Assembly (NCBI RefSeq): GCF_024171695.1
Contig: NZ_JAMTCF010000002.1
Span: 372,001-436,000, forward strand
Reading direction: 5' to 3'
DNA length: 64,000 nt
Source: Actinosynnema pretiosum
GTDB lineage: Bacteria; Actinomycetota; Actinomycetes; Mycobacteriales; Pseudonocardiaceae
The position numbers were made by a program, and so were the translations under genes. Every line of letters starts with the position of its first letter. Positions within the stretch are counted from its first letter, which is position 1. Of the stretch, positions 19,685 to 27,074 are shown piece by piece. The notes beneath the pieces are model-generated. The model saw only the letters and a list, made by a program, of their open reading frames with translations, ran no database searches and was not told the origin of the DNA.

Positions 19685-20698
19685 TCAGCCCGCCCCGGCC
19701 ACCTCCGTCTCGGCCACCTCCGTCTCGGCCACCTCCGACCCGGCTACCTCCGACCCGTCGAAGTCCGGCCCGTCGAAGCCCGTCCCGCCGAAGTCCACGT
19801 GCCCGAGCTTGTCCGGGTTCGAGATGTCGTAGAGCGCCACGACCAGCCCGTCCCGCACCACCACCGACGTGATCCGCCGCGACACCTCCGGGCTCTCCCG
19901 CCGCAGCAGCCCCAGGTCCCCGTTCACCAGCACCGGCCGAGCCTCGTCCAGCCCGCCGTGCTTGAGCGTGAGCCCGACCATGAACCGCGCCACCCGGTCC
20001 GCGCCGACGACCCGGTTGATCGCCGCGCGCGCCTTGCCGCCACCGTCGCTGATCACCAGCGCGTCCGGGTGCAGCAGGCTCAGCACGGCCTGCACGTCAC
20101 CGGCCGCCAGCGCCGCCACGAACCGCCCCAGCACCTCGCGCTGCTCGGCCAGCGCCACCCTCGGCGGCGGGTCGGCCGCAGCCGCCGCGCGCCTGCCCCT
20201 GGACGCGTGCTGCCGCGCCGCCGCGACCTCCACGCCCAGCACCGCCGCGATCTCGTCGAACGGCAGCCCGAACGCGTCGTGCAGCACGAACGCCACCCGC
20301 TGCTCGGGCGTCAACCGGTCCAGCACGACCAGCGCGGCCATCCGCACCCCGTCGTCGCGCACCACCGCGTCCAGCGGCTCGTCCACGACCTCGCCCACCA
20401 GCGGCTCGGGCAGCCAGCTGCCCACGTACCGCTCCCGCCGCACCGCCGCCGACCGCAACCGGTCCAGGCACACCCGGCCCACCACGGTGGTCAGCCACGC
20501 GCGCGGCTCGCGGATCTCCGCCCGAGCCCGCTCGGACAGCCCCGACAGCCGCAGCCAGGCCTCCTGCACCGCGTCCTCGGCGTCCGCGACGCTGCCGGTC
20601 AGCCGGTACGCCACCCCCACCAGGTGCGGGCGGTGCTCCTGGAGCACCAGGGCCAGGTCCGAGCCGTCCGGAACCGCGCCGTCCCCCGTGGTGGTCAC
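19685..20698 (-). CDS. sigJ: ECF41-group sigma factor (SigJ-like) with SnoaL-like C-terminus
   Basis: About 337 residues from the GTG at 20698 (GTG at 20704 also possible). Sigma-70 regions 2 and 4 are followed by a SnoaL/NTF2-like domain. The ECF41 hallmarks YVGSWLPEPL (linker), DGGGKARAA and NPDKL are all present; in this group the C-terminal domain modulates sigma activity in place of an anti-sigma factor. The last about 35 residues are a repeat-derived tail (SEVAGSEVAETEVAETEV) encoded by near-identical 15-bp units at about 19690-19760. ECF41 genes usually sit beside a carboxymuconolactone-decarboxylase-like or oxidoreductase gene; none is here. Confidence 0.92.
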   Translation of the reverse strand: MTTTGDGAVPDGSDLALVLQEHRPHLVGVAYRLTGSVADAEDAVQEAWLRLSGLSERARAEIREPRAWLTTVVGRVCLDRLRSAAVRRERYVGSWLPEPLVGEVVDEPLDAVVRDDGVRMAALVVLDRLTPEQRVAFVLHDAFGLPFDEIAAVLGVEVAAARQHASRGRRAAAAADPPPRVALAEQREVLGRFVAALAAGDVQAVLSLLHPDALVISDGGGKARAAINRVVGADRVARFMVGLTLKHGGLDEARPVLVNGDLGLLRRESPEVSRRITSVVVRDGLVVALYDISNPDKLGHVDFGGTGFDGPDFDGSEVAGSEVAETEVAETEVAGAG

Positions 20699-20732
20699 GA
20701 GCACCAGTCTGCCAGCACTAGACTCGGTCGCC

Positions 20733-22622
20733 GTGGCAGGACGCATCCGGGAGACCGACATCGCGCTGGTGCGGGACCGCAGCAGCATCGAGGACGTCGT
20801 CGGCGACCACGTCTCCCTGCGCCGGGCGGGCGGCGGTTCGCTGAAGGGCCTGTGCCCGTTCCACGACGAGAAGTCGCCGTCGTTCAACGTCCGCCCCAGC
20901 CACGGCACGTTCCACTGCTTCGGCTGCGGCGAGGGCGGCGACGTCATCGCGTTCATCATGAAGATCGAGCACCTCGGCTTCGTGGAGTCCGTGGAGCGGC
21001 TCGCGGACCGCGCGGGCATCCAGCTGACCTACGAGGGCGGCGGCGCGACCATCCAGCGCGACCGGGGCACCCGCAGCAGGCTGCTGGAGGCGCACCGGGC
21101 CGCCGCCGAGTTCTACGCCGAGCAGCTGGCGACGCCGGACGCGATGCCCGCCCGCGAGTTCCTGGCGCAGCGCGGTTTCGACGAGGCCGCCGCGCGCCAG
21201 TTCGGCTGCGGCTTCGCCCCGCACGGCTGGGACAAGCTCACCAAGCACCTGCTGGGGCGCGGGTTCGAGCTGACCGAGCTGCTCAAGGCGCAGCTGACCA
21301 AGGAGGGCCGCCAGGGCCCGATCGACCGGTTCCACCGCAGGTTGCTGTGGCCGATCCGGGACCTGGGCGGCGACGTGGTCGGGTTCGGCGCGCGCCGGAT
21401 CTTCGACGACGACCCGATCCAGGCCAAGTACCTGAACACCAGCGAGTCGCCGATCTACAAGAAGTCGCACGTGCTGTTCGGGCTGGACCTGGCCAAGCGG
21501 GAGATCGCCAAGCGGCGGCAGGCCGTGGTGGTCGAGGGGTACACCGACGTCATGGCGATGCACCTGGCGGGCGTGCCGACCGCGGTCGCGTCGTGCGGCA
21601 CGGCGTTCGGCGCCGACCACATGAACGTGCTGCGCAGGCTGCTCATCGACGACTCGGTCAACGGCGAGGTCATCTTCACCTTCGACGGCGACGCGGCCGG
21701 GCAGAAGGCGGCGCTCAAGGCGTTCGAGGGCGAGCAGCAGTTCTCCGCGCAGACGTACATCGCGGTCGCGCCGGACGGCATGGACCCGTGCGAGCTGCGG
21801 CAGGAGAAGGGCGACGTGGCGGTGCGCGACCTGGTCGCCAGGCGCACCCCGCTGGTCGAGTTCGCGATCAAGGCCCAGCTGCGCGACTACGACCTGGACT
21901 CGGTCGACGGCCGCGCCGAGGCGCTGCGCAAGATGGTGCCGTTCGTCGCGCAGATCAAGGACAGCTCCAAGCGCGACGGCTACGCCACCAGGCTGGCGTG
22001 GTGGGTCGGCTGGGAGGACGAGGCGTCGGTGGTGAGGCGGGTCCGCGAGACCGCGACCGGCACCGCGAAGGCCGCCCCGCGCCGCCGCCCGGTCGACCCG
22101 AACCAGGGCGCGCTCGACGTGGCCGTGGACGCCCACCCGCGCCCGAACCCGCGCGACCCGGCGCTGTGGCACCAGCGGGAGGCGCTGAAGGCCGCGCTGC
22201 AGGTCCCGGAGATGGTCAGCCCGTACTACGACTCGCTGCCGGACGAGGCGTTCACGAACCCGCTGTACCTGGCGCTGCACCGCGCGATGCGCGAGGCGGG
22301 CGGCACCGCGTCCGGCCTCACCGGGCCCGCGCTGGTGGACGCGGTCGGACAGGCGTGCCCGGTGGCGTCGGCGCGGTCGCTGCTGACGGAGCTGGCGGTG
22401 GAGCCGCTGCGGACCAAGGGCGACGAGTACCGGTACGTGCAGAGCGTGCTGGCGCGGTTGCAGCAGGTCCTGGTCGGGGCGCAGATCACCGAGATCAAGT
22501 CGCGGTTGCGGCGGGTGTCGCCGATCGAGGAGGCGGACGAGTACCGCGCCCTGTTCGGGGACCTGATCGCGCTGGAGGAGTACCACAAGGAGCTGGGCCA
22601 GCAGGGCATCAACGGCCTGTAG
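20733..22622 (+). CDS. dnaG: DNA primase DnaG
   Basis: 629 residues from the GTG at 20733. The CHC2 zinc ribbon (CPFHDEKSPSF ... HCFGCGEGGD), the TOPRIM catalytic core (VVVEGYTDVMAMH and FTFDGDAAGQKA) and a C-terminal DnaB-interaction domain are complete. It makes RNA primers at the replication fork. A TAGACT hexamer ends 8 bp before the start and no Shine-Dalgarno sequence is seen, so a leaderless message is likely. The sigma-factor gene is divergent only 34 bp away, so the promoters overlap. Confidence 0.97.
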   Translation: MAGRIRETDIALVRDRSSIEDVVGDHVSLRRAGGGSLKGLCPFHDEKSPSFNVRPSHGTFHCFGCGEGGDVIAFIMKIEHLGFVESVERLADRAGIQLTYEGGGATIQRDRGTRSRLLEAHRAAAEFYAEQLATPDAMPAREFLAQRGFDEAAARQFGCGFAPHGWDKLTKHLLGRGFELTELLKAQLTKEGRQGPIDRFHRRLLWPIRDLGGDVVGFGARRIFDDDPIQAKYLNTSESPIYKKSHVLFGLDLAKREIAKRRQAVVVEGYTDVMAMHLAGVPTAVASCGTAFGADHMNVLRRLLIDDSVNGEVIFTFDGDAAGQKAALKAFEGEQQFSAQTYIAVAPDGMDPCELRQEKGDVAVRDLVARRTPLVEFAIKAQLRDYDLDSVDGRAEALRKMVPFVAQIKDSSKRDGYATRLAWWVGWEDEASVVRRVRETATGTAKAAPRRRPVDPNQGALDVAVDAHPRPNPRDPALWHQREALKAALQVPEMVSPYYDSLPDEAFTNPLYLALHRAMREAGGTASGLTGPALVDAVGQACPVASARSLLTELAVEPLRTKGDEYRYVQSVLARLQQVLVGAQITEIKSRLRRVSPIEEADEYRALFGDLIALEEYHKELGQQGINGL

Positions 22623-22675
22623 GTGGTCCTGCTCGTTGCTCGGGGTTGGCCGAACGCTGCGGTTTGGGGCTGCTG

Positions 22676-23215
22676 ATGGGTCTGTGGGACAGGTTGTTCG
22701 GTTCGGGCGCGCCGGAGGGCTTCACCGGGGAGCTGGAACCGGAGGAGCACGTGGCCGCGTCGGCGCGGAGCGGCGAGGGCTGGCTGGTGGCCACCCCGCT
22801 GGGCCTGTGGCTGCCGGAGCAGCCCCCGAGGCGAGTCGGGTGGCACCTGGTGAGCAAGGCGGCCTGGGACGGCACGGCGCTGGCCGTGACGGAGGCCGTG
22901 GAGGACGACGTGGTGACCGGCGAGTCGGGCGGCAAGGCGGTCCTCCTGCGAGACCTGCGCCCGGTCCGGTACGCCGTGGAGAGGCCGGGCAAGCTGACCG
23001 ACCAGGTGCACCAGCGGGTGACCCAGGCGATCCGCCAGCGGCGGCGGGACAACGGGGTGGGGGCGTGGTTCCTGCTGCGGAAGATTCCAGGTAGGGACGG
23101 GGCGGTGCTGCACGTGCGGGCGGACGCGGGCGCGGACGCGGAGCGGGTCCGCGCGGCGGCTGCGGAGCAGGTGGCCGCGTTGGCGGCGGGAACGGCCCAC
23201 TGGGACCCGGCGTAG
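22676..23215 (+). CDS. Conserved hypothetical protein downstream of dnaG
   Basis: 179 residues beginning MGLWDRLFGSG. It is a soluble alpha/beta protein with a basic central helix (QAIRQRRRDNG) and an alanine-rich C-terminal helix (DAERVRAAAAEQVAAL). Proteins of this kind follow dnaG in many actinobacteria without a known role. It lies 53 bp after dnaG and is probably cotranscribed. Confidence 0.65.
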   Translation: MGLWDRLFGSGAPEGFTGELEPEEHVAASARSGEGWLVATPLGLWLPEQPPRRVGWHLVSKAAWDGTALAVTEAVEDDVVTGESGGKAVLLRDLRPVRYAVERPGKLTDQVHQRVTQAIRQRRRDNGVGAWFLLRKIPGRDGAVLHVRADAGADAERVRAAAAEQVAALAAGTAHWDPA

Positions 23216-23408
23216 TTCGCGTGCCTGCTGCCGCCGCGGGGAAGGGGGCGGGAATCCCTCGTCCGGGTGAGCCCAGGACACCCCCGACCCCCGCCCGGCG
23301 GTGGTCACGGCCCGTGCGCGCCGAACTGGACCACTGCCCGACTCGGCGGCGCCTGCGCCCTGGTGCCGGGCATCAGCGCAGGTGAGACCGCTGATGATCG
23401 CCCGACTG

Positions 23409-23449
23409 CCATGGGGAATCCCATGGACGAATGATCATTAATTGATCAT
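23409..23449. repeat. Two perfect palindromes in an AT-rich patch flanking the left att site
   Basis: CCATGGG-GAAT-CCCATGG at 23409-23426 and ATGATCA-TTAAT-TGATCAT at 23431-23449 stand out in otherwise GC-rich DNA. They lie 30-70 bp outside the left att core, i.e. in the original 3' flank of the tRNA gene. They may be a tRNA terminator or protein-binding sites. Confidence 0.55.
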
Positions 23450-23478
23450 GATAAAGTCTGTTTCCGCTGGTGAAGTGC

Positions 23479-23518
23479 GTAGGACGGGTGGGGTTCGAAC
23501 CCACGACCTGACGGATTA
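23479..23518. repeat. Left attachment site core (direct repeat copy 1)
   Basis: Identical over 40 bp to 32875-32914. It covers the T-arm, variable loop and 3' acceptor of tRNA-Met but lacks the anticodon loop and 5' half, so it is a tRNA fragment left at the distal end of the integrated element. Confidence 0.93.
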
Positions 23519-23795
23519 CAAGTCCACTCTGCCGTCGTTTGCCAAGCGATCCCGAAACCATTCGTCATCAGGCCGCTTAACGCCCGCGAATGGCCACTGT
23601 GGACCGTGCGCTGTGGACGCTTGCCGTCGTTAAGCGAGGCAAAGCCGTGGCATCCACGCCCACCGACCCGCCCGCTTCGAGGGCAAGCCGGTGGGCTGGT
23701 CGTCGCCGCCAAGGCGGCGAGCTGTCCACGGGCGCGGCAGCCGAGCGCCCCGACCACTGTGCCAGTGGACCACTTGGCGCTCGTACTGTTCTGAC
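23519..23795. other. Left end of the element; no gene seen
   Basis: About 280 bp between the att core and the first element gene. It includes repeated GCCGTCGTT motifs (about 23531 and 23623) next to AAGCGA, which could be integrase arm-type sites. No coding frame is supported. Confidence 0.4.
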
Positions 23796-24056
23796 CTACG
23801 TCGTCAGGGTCAGCCGAGTCCCCTCGGAGATCGCGGTTGCCCACTCGGTCAACTGGGGCTCGGTGAGCGGCTCACCGGTTTCGGTGTGCCACGTGGTGGC
23901 CAAGTGCTGCTTGACCACGTCGACGGGCTTTCCTGCGCACTCCTGGTGCACCTTGTCGAGGAGGGGTTGCCGAAGTTGAGCCCACTTTTGGGTGACTTCT
24001 GCGGCCAGGTTGTTGAGAGCGGCTTGGTTAAAGTTCAACCGAACGTTTCCGGCCAT
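23796..24056 (-). CDS. Small AICE-borne hypothetical protein
   Basis: 86 residues from an ATG preceded by AAAGGCGG at good spacing. It is predicted mostly helical with a conserved-looking LLDKVHQECAGKPVDVVKQHL core and no membrane segment. The expression signals and the non-random composition support a real gene. The function is unknown; it lies at the end of the element opposite the integrase, where accessory genes are usual. Confidence 0.65.
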   Translation of the reverse strand: MAGNVRLNFNQAALNNLAAEVTQKWAQLRQPLLDKVHQECAGKPVDVVKQHLATTWHTETGEPLTEPQLTEWATAISEGTRLTLTT

Positions 24057-24264
24057 GTTGACCGCCTTTCGTTAGGTTGCCCCACCGGGCTCGTTGCTCC
24101 AGACAGCCTAGCTTCGACCGCTTGTTCGACTGAGAACCTGAGCGGCGTGTCGTACTTTCCTGCGGCGGCTGCCGGGGCCGGTCGCGTCTCAGGCCGCCGC
24201 CTGGGGTGGGTGCCGGAGGCGGGCCCCGCCCCAGGGGCGAGCGGCCAAGAGCGCAGCGACGCGA

Positions 24265-24284
24265 GCGGCCCCGGCAGGGGCCGC
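24265..24284. terminator. Hairpin between the small gene and the YdcF-like gene
   Basis: 8-bp perfect arms (24265-24272 and 24277-24284) with loop GGCA, placed downstream of the leftward YdcF-like gene and upstream of the next leftward gene. Confidence 0.6.
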
Positions 24285-24340
24285 CTTGATGAAGTAAAGA
24301 AACTCTGCGCACGCATGGCGTAGCCGTGGAACCACCCAGG

Positions 24341-25003
24341 TCAAGTCTGGATCACGCGGCTCGTGTAGCCCGCAGCCACAAGGCGTTCGTAGGCGGCCTG
24401 GACCTCGTCGGGCACGTCCTGGGGGATGGCGTAGCCGTACTCCGCGAACAAGGTCATCCGCTGGGTGTCACCGACCATCATGCTGATCACGAAGTCGACA
24501 TCGCCGATCCCCGCGACGTACTCGTCCAACGGCGGCCGGTGCGAGGTGCACAGGATGTCCAGCTCCGGCCACAGCTTCCGGCACGTCGCGTACGACCGGC
24601 GCTCCTGGTACGGCCGCGAGATCAGCACCGCAGAACCGACCTCGATCTCCTCAGCCTCCAGGAGCGCGCGGGACAGCTCGAAGTTCTCGGCCGTGTTGGT
24701 CGCCTCGGTCTCGATGAGGATCGCCGTGTCCGGGACGCCGTGCTCCAGGGCGTGCTCGCGGTAGTGCACCGCCTCGCCTCGAGGGAACCGCTTCACCGTC
24801 GTCGGCGCGTTCGCCCCGGTGAACAGCACCCGAGGAAACAGCCCCTGGTGGTACAGCTCGGTCGCCCGCACGGCCACGCCGATGTCATGGCTGCCCAACC
24901 CGATGCCGATGTCGGAGGGCCGCAGGTCGTGTTTCATGTCGTGGTACTCCCACAACGTCACCACGTCGGCGCGGTGCTCGTCGGGAATCCTGGTGGACGA
25001 CAC
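24341..25003 (-). CDS. YdcF-like (DUF218) cytoplasmic protein of the AICE
   Basis: 220 residues from a GTG. DUF218 features include IGIGLGSHDIGVAVRATELY, VLFTGAN, TEATNTAENFELS and VLISRPYQERRSYATC. In contrast to the chromosomal YdcF-like protein at 18152-18790 it has no N-terminal membrane helix. Such genes recur next to the GntR regulator in AICEs, but their role is not known. It starts 15 bp after the GntR stop codon, so both are in one leftward operon. Confidence 0.8.
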   Translation of the reverse strand: MSSTRIPDEHRADVVTLWEYHDMKHDLRPSDIGIGLGSHDIGVAVRATELYHQGLFPRVLFTGANAPTTVKRFPRGEAVHYREHALEHGVPDTAILIETEATNTAENFELSRALLEAEEIEVGSAVLISRPYQERRSYATCRKLWPELDILCTSHRPPLDEYVAGIGDVDFVISMMVGDTQRMTLFAEYGYAIPQDVPDEVQAAYERLVAAGYTSRVIQT

Positions 25004-25017
25004 GGGTTAGGACCCTC

Positions 25018-25783
25018 CTACTCGGGGATCTGGAAGCTGTAGGACCACACGAACCGACTAGCCGCGTGCACACCCCGCGCAAACTCGATCGGCGTCCCGT
25101 CCTTGGAGAAGGTCCGCCGCGTCAGGATCATCACGGGCTCACCGGCGGGCAGCTCCAGCTCCTCGACCTCCTCGGGTCGGGGCATCCGGGAGTGCACGCT
25201 CTCGGTCATGTGGTCGGGCTCGAAGCCTTGCAACGTCAGCACGGCGAACCCGCCACCAGGCGTGGCCGGGCCCGGCTTCGGGTCGACCAGCGGCGTCCCC
25301 TCGACGTGTACCGGGTTGTAGTAGCTCGTCAGAGTGTGCGTGGGCGTCTCGCCGTCCCGGACCAGCCGTGCGCGCTCGTAGACGGTGGCGCCGGTCTCCA
25401 GCCCCAGGGCCTCGGCGGTCTCGGCGTCCGCCTCGACCTGGCGGACCTTGTTGGTCTGGTCGCCGGGCTTCCACTCCCGCCCTGACGCCTCCCGGTCGGC
25501 CGCGAACGCGACCAGGCCGAACTTCCACTTGCTCTTGGCGTACCGCTCGACGCCCATGCGCTTCATGACCGGCCGGGGTCTCACGACCGTGCCACGGCGG
25601 CGGACGGAGTCCACCAGGCCCTCGGCCTCCAGGACCGCGATGGTCTTGCGGACAGTGTTGATGTTGATCCCGTGCTCTGAGGCCAGGTCCTCCTGCTTGG
25701 GCAGCGTCGCGCCGGGCGGGTAGTCGCCACGCTGGATCGCCTCCCGCAGCACAGCCGCGAGCTCTCGGTACCCGATCGACACA
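25018..25783 (-). CDS. GntR-family repressor with UTRA domain (KorSA-like)
   Basis: Starts best at the GTG at 25783, which has GGGGGG 6 bases upstream (255 residues); a TTG at 25842 would add 20. The N-terminal winged helix (LPKQEDLASEHGININTVRKTIAVLEAEGLV) is followed by a UTRA ligand domain from about residue 80. In pSAM2 the GntR-type KorSA keeps transfer and replication genes silent. Here a perfect 21-bp inverted repeat in the divergent promoter region (25850-25911) is the likely operator, which would give autorepression and repression of the transfer operon. Confidence 0.88.
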
Positions 25784-25849
25784 GCTGTGCCCCCCGTCTT
25801 GTAGGCGACCAAACGTAGGTCTACATCCTTCTTGACCTCCAACTGTACT

Positions 25850-25911
25850 CGTTACAGCTATCTCTATTGACGTCTGCGGTCGAGTAGTGTTCAATAGAGA
25901 TAGCTGTAACG
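25850..25911. promoter_or_regulatory. Divergent operator: perfect 21-bp inverted repeat
   Basis: Arms 25850-25870 and 25891-25911 are exact inverted repeats (CGTTACAGCTATCTCTATTG...) with a 20-bp spacer, in the gap between the GntR gene and the rightward transfer operon. Each arm holds a TTGA -35-like and a CAATAG/TATTG -10-like element facing the other way, so one repressor dimer per arm could block both promoters. Confidence 0.85.
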
Positions 25912-25935
25912 GACTGCAACTGAGAGGTGACAGCT

Positions 25936-26268
25936 ATGAGGAACATCCCCGTCCTGCTCACCGGCTACCGGCTGATGGTCACCGAGGAGCCCACGCTCAA
26001 GACCCGCGAGGTGGACGGCACCGCCGAGATCGTCACCGACCGGGACGGCGTGAACCAGTACGTGGTGTCCCTGTTCGCCAAGACCAAGGGCGAGAAGGGT
26101 GAGGAGATCCGGGTGACCCTGGCGGTCGACCCCGGCGACTCCTTCGAGGAGGGCGACATGGTCGAGCTGATCGACGCGATGGTCTCGCCCTACAGCTTCA
26201 AGAACAACCGGGGCGAGACCGTCTCCGGCCTGGCCTGGCGCGCCGCCGGTCTCAAGCCGCGCGACTGA
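25936..26268 (+). CDS. SCO3933-family regulatory protein of the AICE
   Basis: 110 residues from the ATG at 25936, with GAGAGGTG upstream. It begins RNIPVLLTGYRLMVTEEP and consists mainly of beta-strands with charged loops. It matches a family seen almost only in actinomycete integrative elements and annotated as regulatory (SCO3933 type). It is the first gene of the rightward transfer operon, in the slot where pSAM2 has its Pra activator. The molecular action is not established. Confidence 0.75.
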   Translation: MRNIPVLLTGYRLMVTEEPTLKTREVDGTAEIVTDRDGVNQYVVSLFAKTKGEKGEEIRVTLAVDPGDSFEEGDMVELIDAMVSPYSFKNNRGETVSGLAWRAAGLKPRD

Positions 26269-26418
26269 CCGCGCCGCCCTCCCTCCGCCCGTTCCGAGAA
26301 TCGGGCTCCCGTGGCCGCGTGAACCCTCCCGCCTCGTCGGGACAGGCCGTGACGCCGTCAAGCGGGAGTTCCCGTTAGTTCCTTGTCAATTCCACAGTGG
26401 CTACACCCATGCCATTTT

Positions 26419-26483
26419 CCGGCCCACAACACGGGCCGGGAGATTCGATGCCCCCGGATTCCGGCACGTCCGGCTCCGGGGGC
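26419..26483. promoter_or_regulatory. Tandem hairpins in the 250-bp gap before the small transfer-operon genes
   Basis: First hairpin: perfect 7-bp arms 26419-26425 and 26433-26439. Second: perfect 9-bp arms 26450-26458 and 26475-26483. They end about 37 bp before the next start. They may form an attenuator/terminator pair, or be part of a transfer locus (clt) recognised by the TraB-like motor. Confidence 0.55.
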
Positions 26484-26520
26484 GTGGTGTCTCCCGATCG
26501 ACTCGGAAAAGAGGTGACAC

Positions 26521-26790
26521 ATGCAGGTCGCTGCGATCAACAGGGCGGCTCAGCAGAACTACGCGACGTTCAAGGCCGCGCTGGTGCTGCTCCAGGAGAC
26601 CGTGGACGAGCAGGTGCGCGGGCTCATCGCCAAGGTCGAGGACGCAGACATCCCCGGCGCGGCGTGGGCCGTCCCGTCTGCGGACGAGCTGAAGTCCTTG
26701 TGCGACAAGGCGGTCCGCGAGATCGAGCAGTTCTCCAAGGACGCCAAGGACTACGAGGCGGAGCTGATCTCCCGGAACTGGAGGGTTTGA
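26521..26790 (+). CDS. Small helical AICE protein
   Basis: 89 residues from an ATG preceded by AAAAGAGGTGACAC, nearly the same leader as the 25936 gene. Predicted to be one long helical bundle (NRAAQQNYATFKAALVLLQ, then DELKSLCDKAVREIEQFSKD). No family is recognised. It lies one base before the next ATG, so translation is coupled. Confidence 0.65.
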   Translation: MQVAAINRAAQQNYATFKAALVLLQETVDEQVRGLIAKVEDADIPGAAWAVPSADELKSLCDKAVREIEQFSKDAKDYEAELISRNWRV

Positions 26791-26791
26791 C

Positions 26792-26983
26792 ATGGCGGCA
26801 CGCTACGGCACGGAGAAGGCGGCCGAATCCCTCGACCAGGCCATGCACCAGTTGCGGGGCGCGGTCGAGCAGATGAGGTTCGCCCGCTACCGCTTCTCCG
26901 GCCAGCACAGGGACGTCACCCGCGCGGTGGCCACCCTCTCCGTGGCCTTGCAGGACGTTCTTCCCTACCTCGCCGAGGACTGA
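26792..26983 (+). CDS. Small helical AICE protein
   Basis: 63 residues with GGAGGG directly upstream. Mostly amphipathic helix (ESLDQAMHQLRGAVEQMRFA). It overlaps in expression with the 89-residue protein before it and lies 91 bp upstream of the translocase gene. It could be an accessory of the transfer complex, but nothing in the sequence proves that. Confidence 0.6.
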   Translation: MAARYGTEKAAESLDQAMHQLRGAVEQMRFARYRFSGQHRDVTRAVATLSVALQDVLPYLAED

Positions 26984-27074
26984 CAACCGCATCCGGAAAG
27001 CGCGCGATCCGACCACGTCCACCCGACTGGTCGGGTCGCCGCTCTCCGTCCCGAAAACCCGGAGGGGGTTTGCC

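Noticed and set aside
20718-22586. A 620-codon open frame antisense to dnaG
   Set aside because: Dense in Arg/His/Leu/Val repeats expected from the complement of GC-biased codons; dnaG on the other strand is certain.
23479-23555. A second tRNA-Met gene at the left element end
   Set aside because: Only the 3' half matches; the anticodon region differs (ACAAG instead of ATGAG) and the 5' half is missing. It is an att remnant, not a tRNA.
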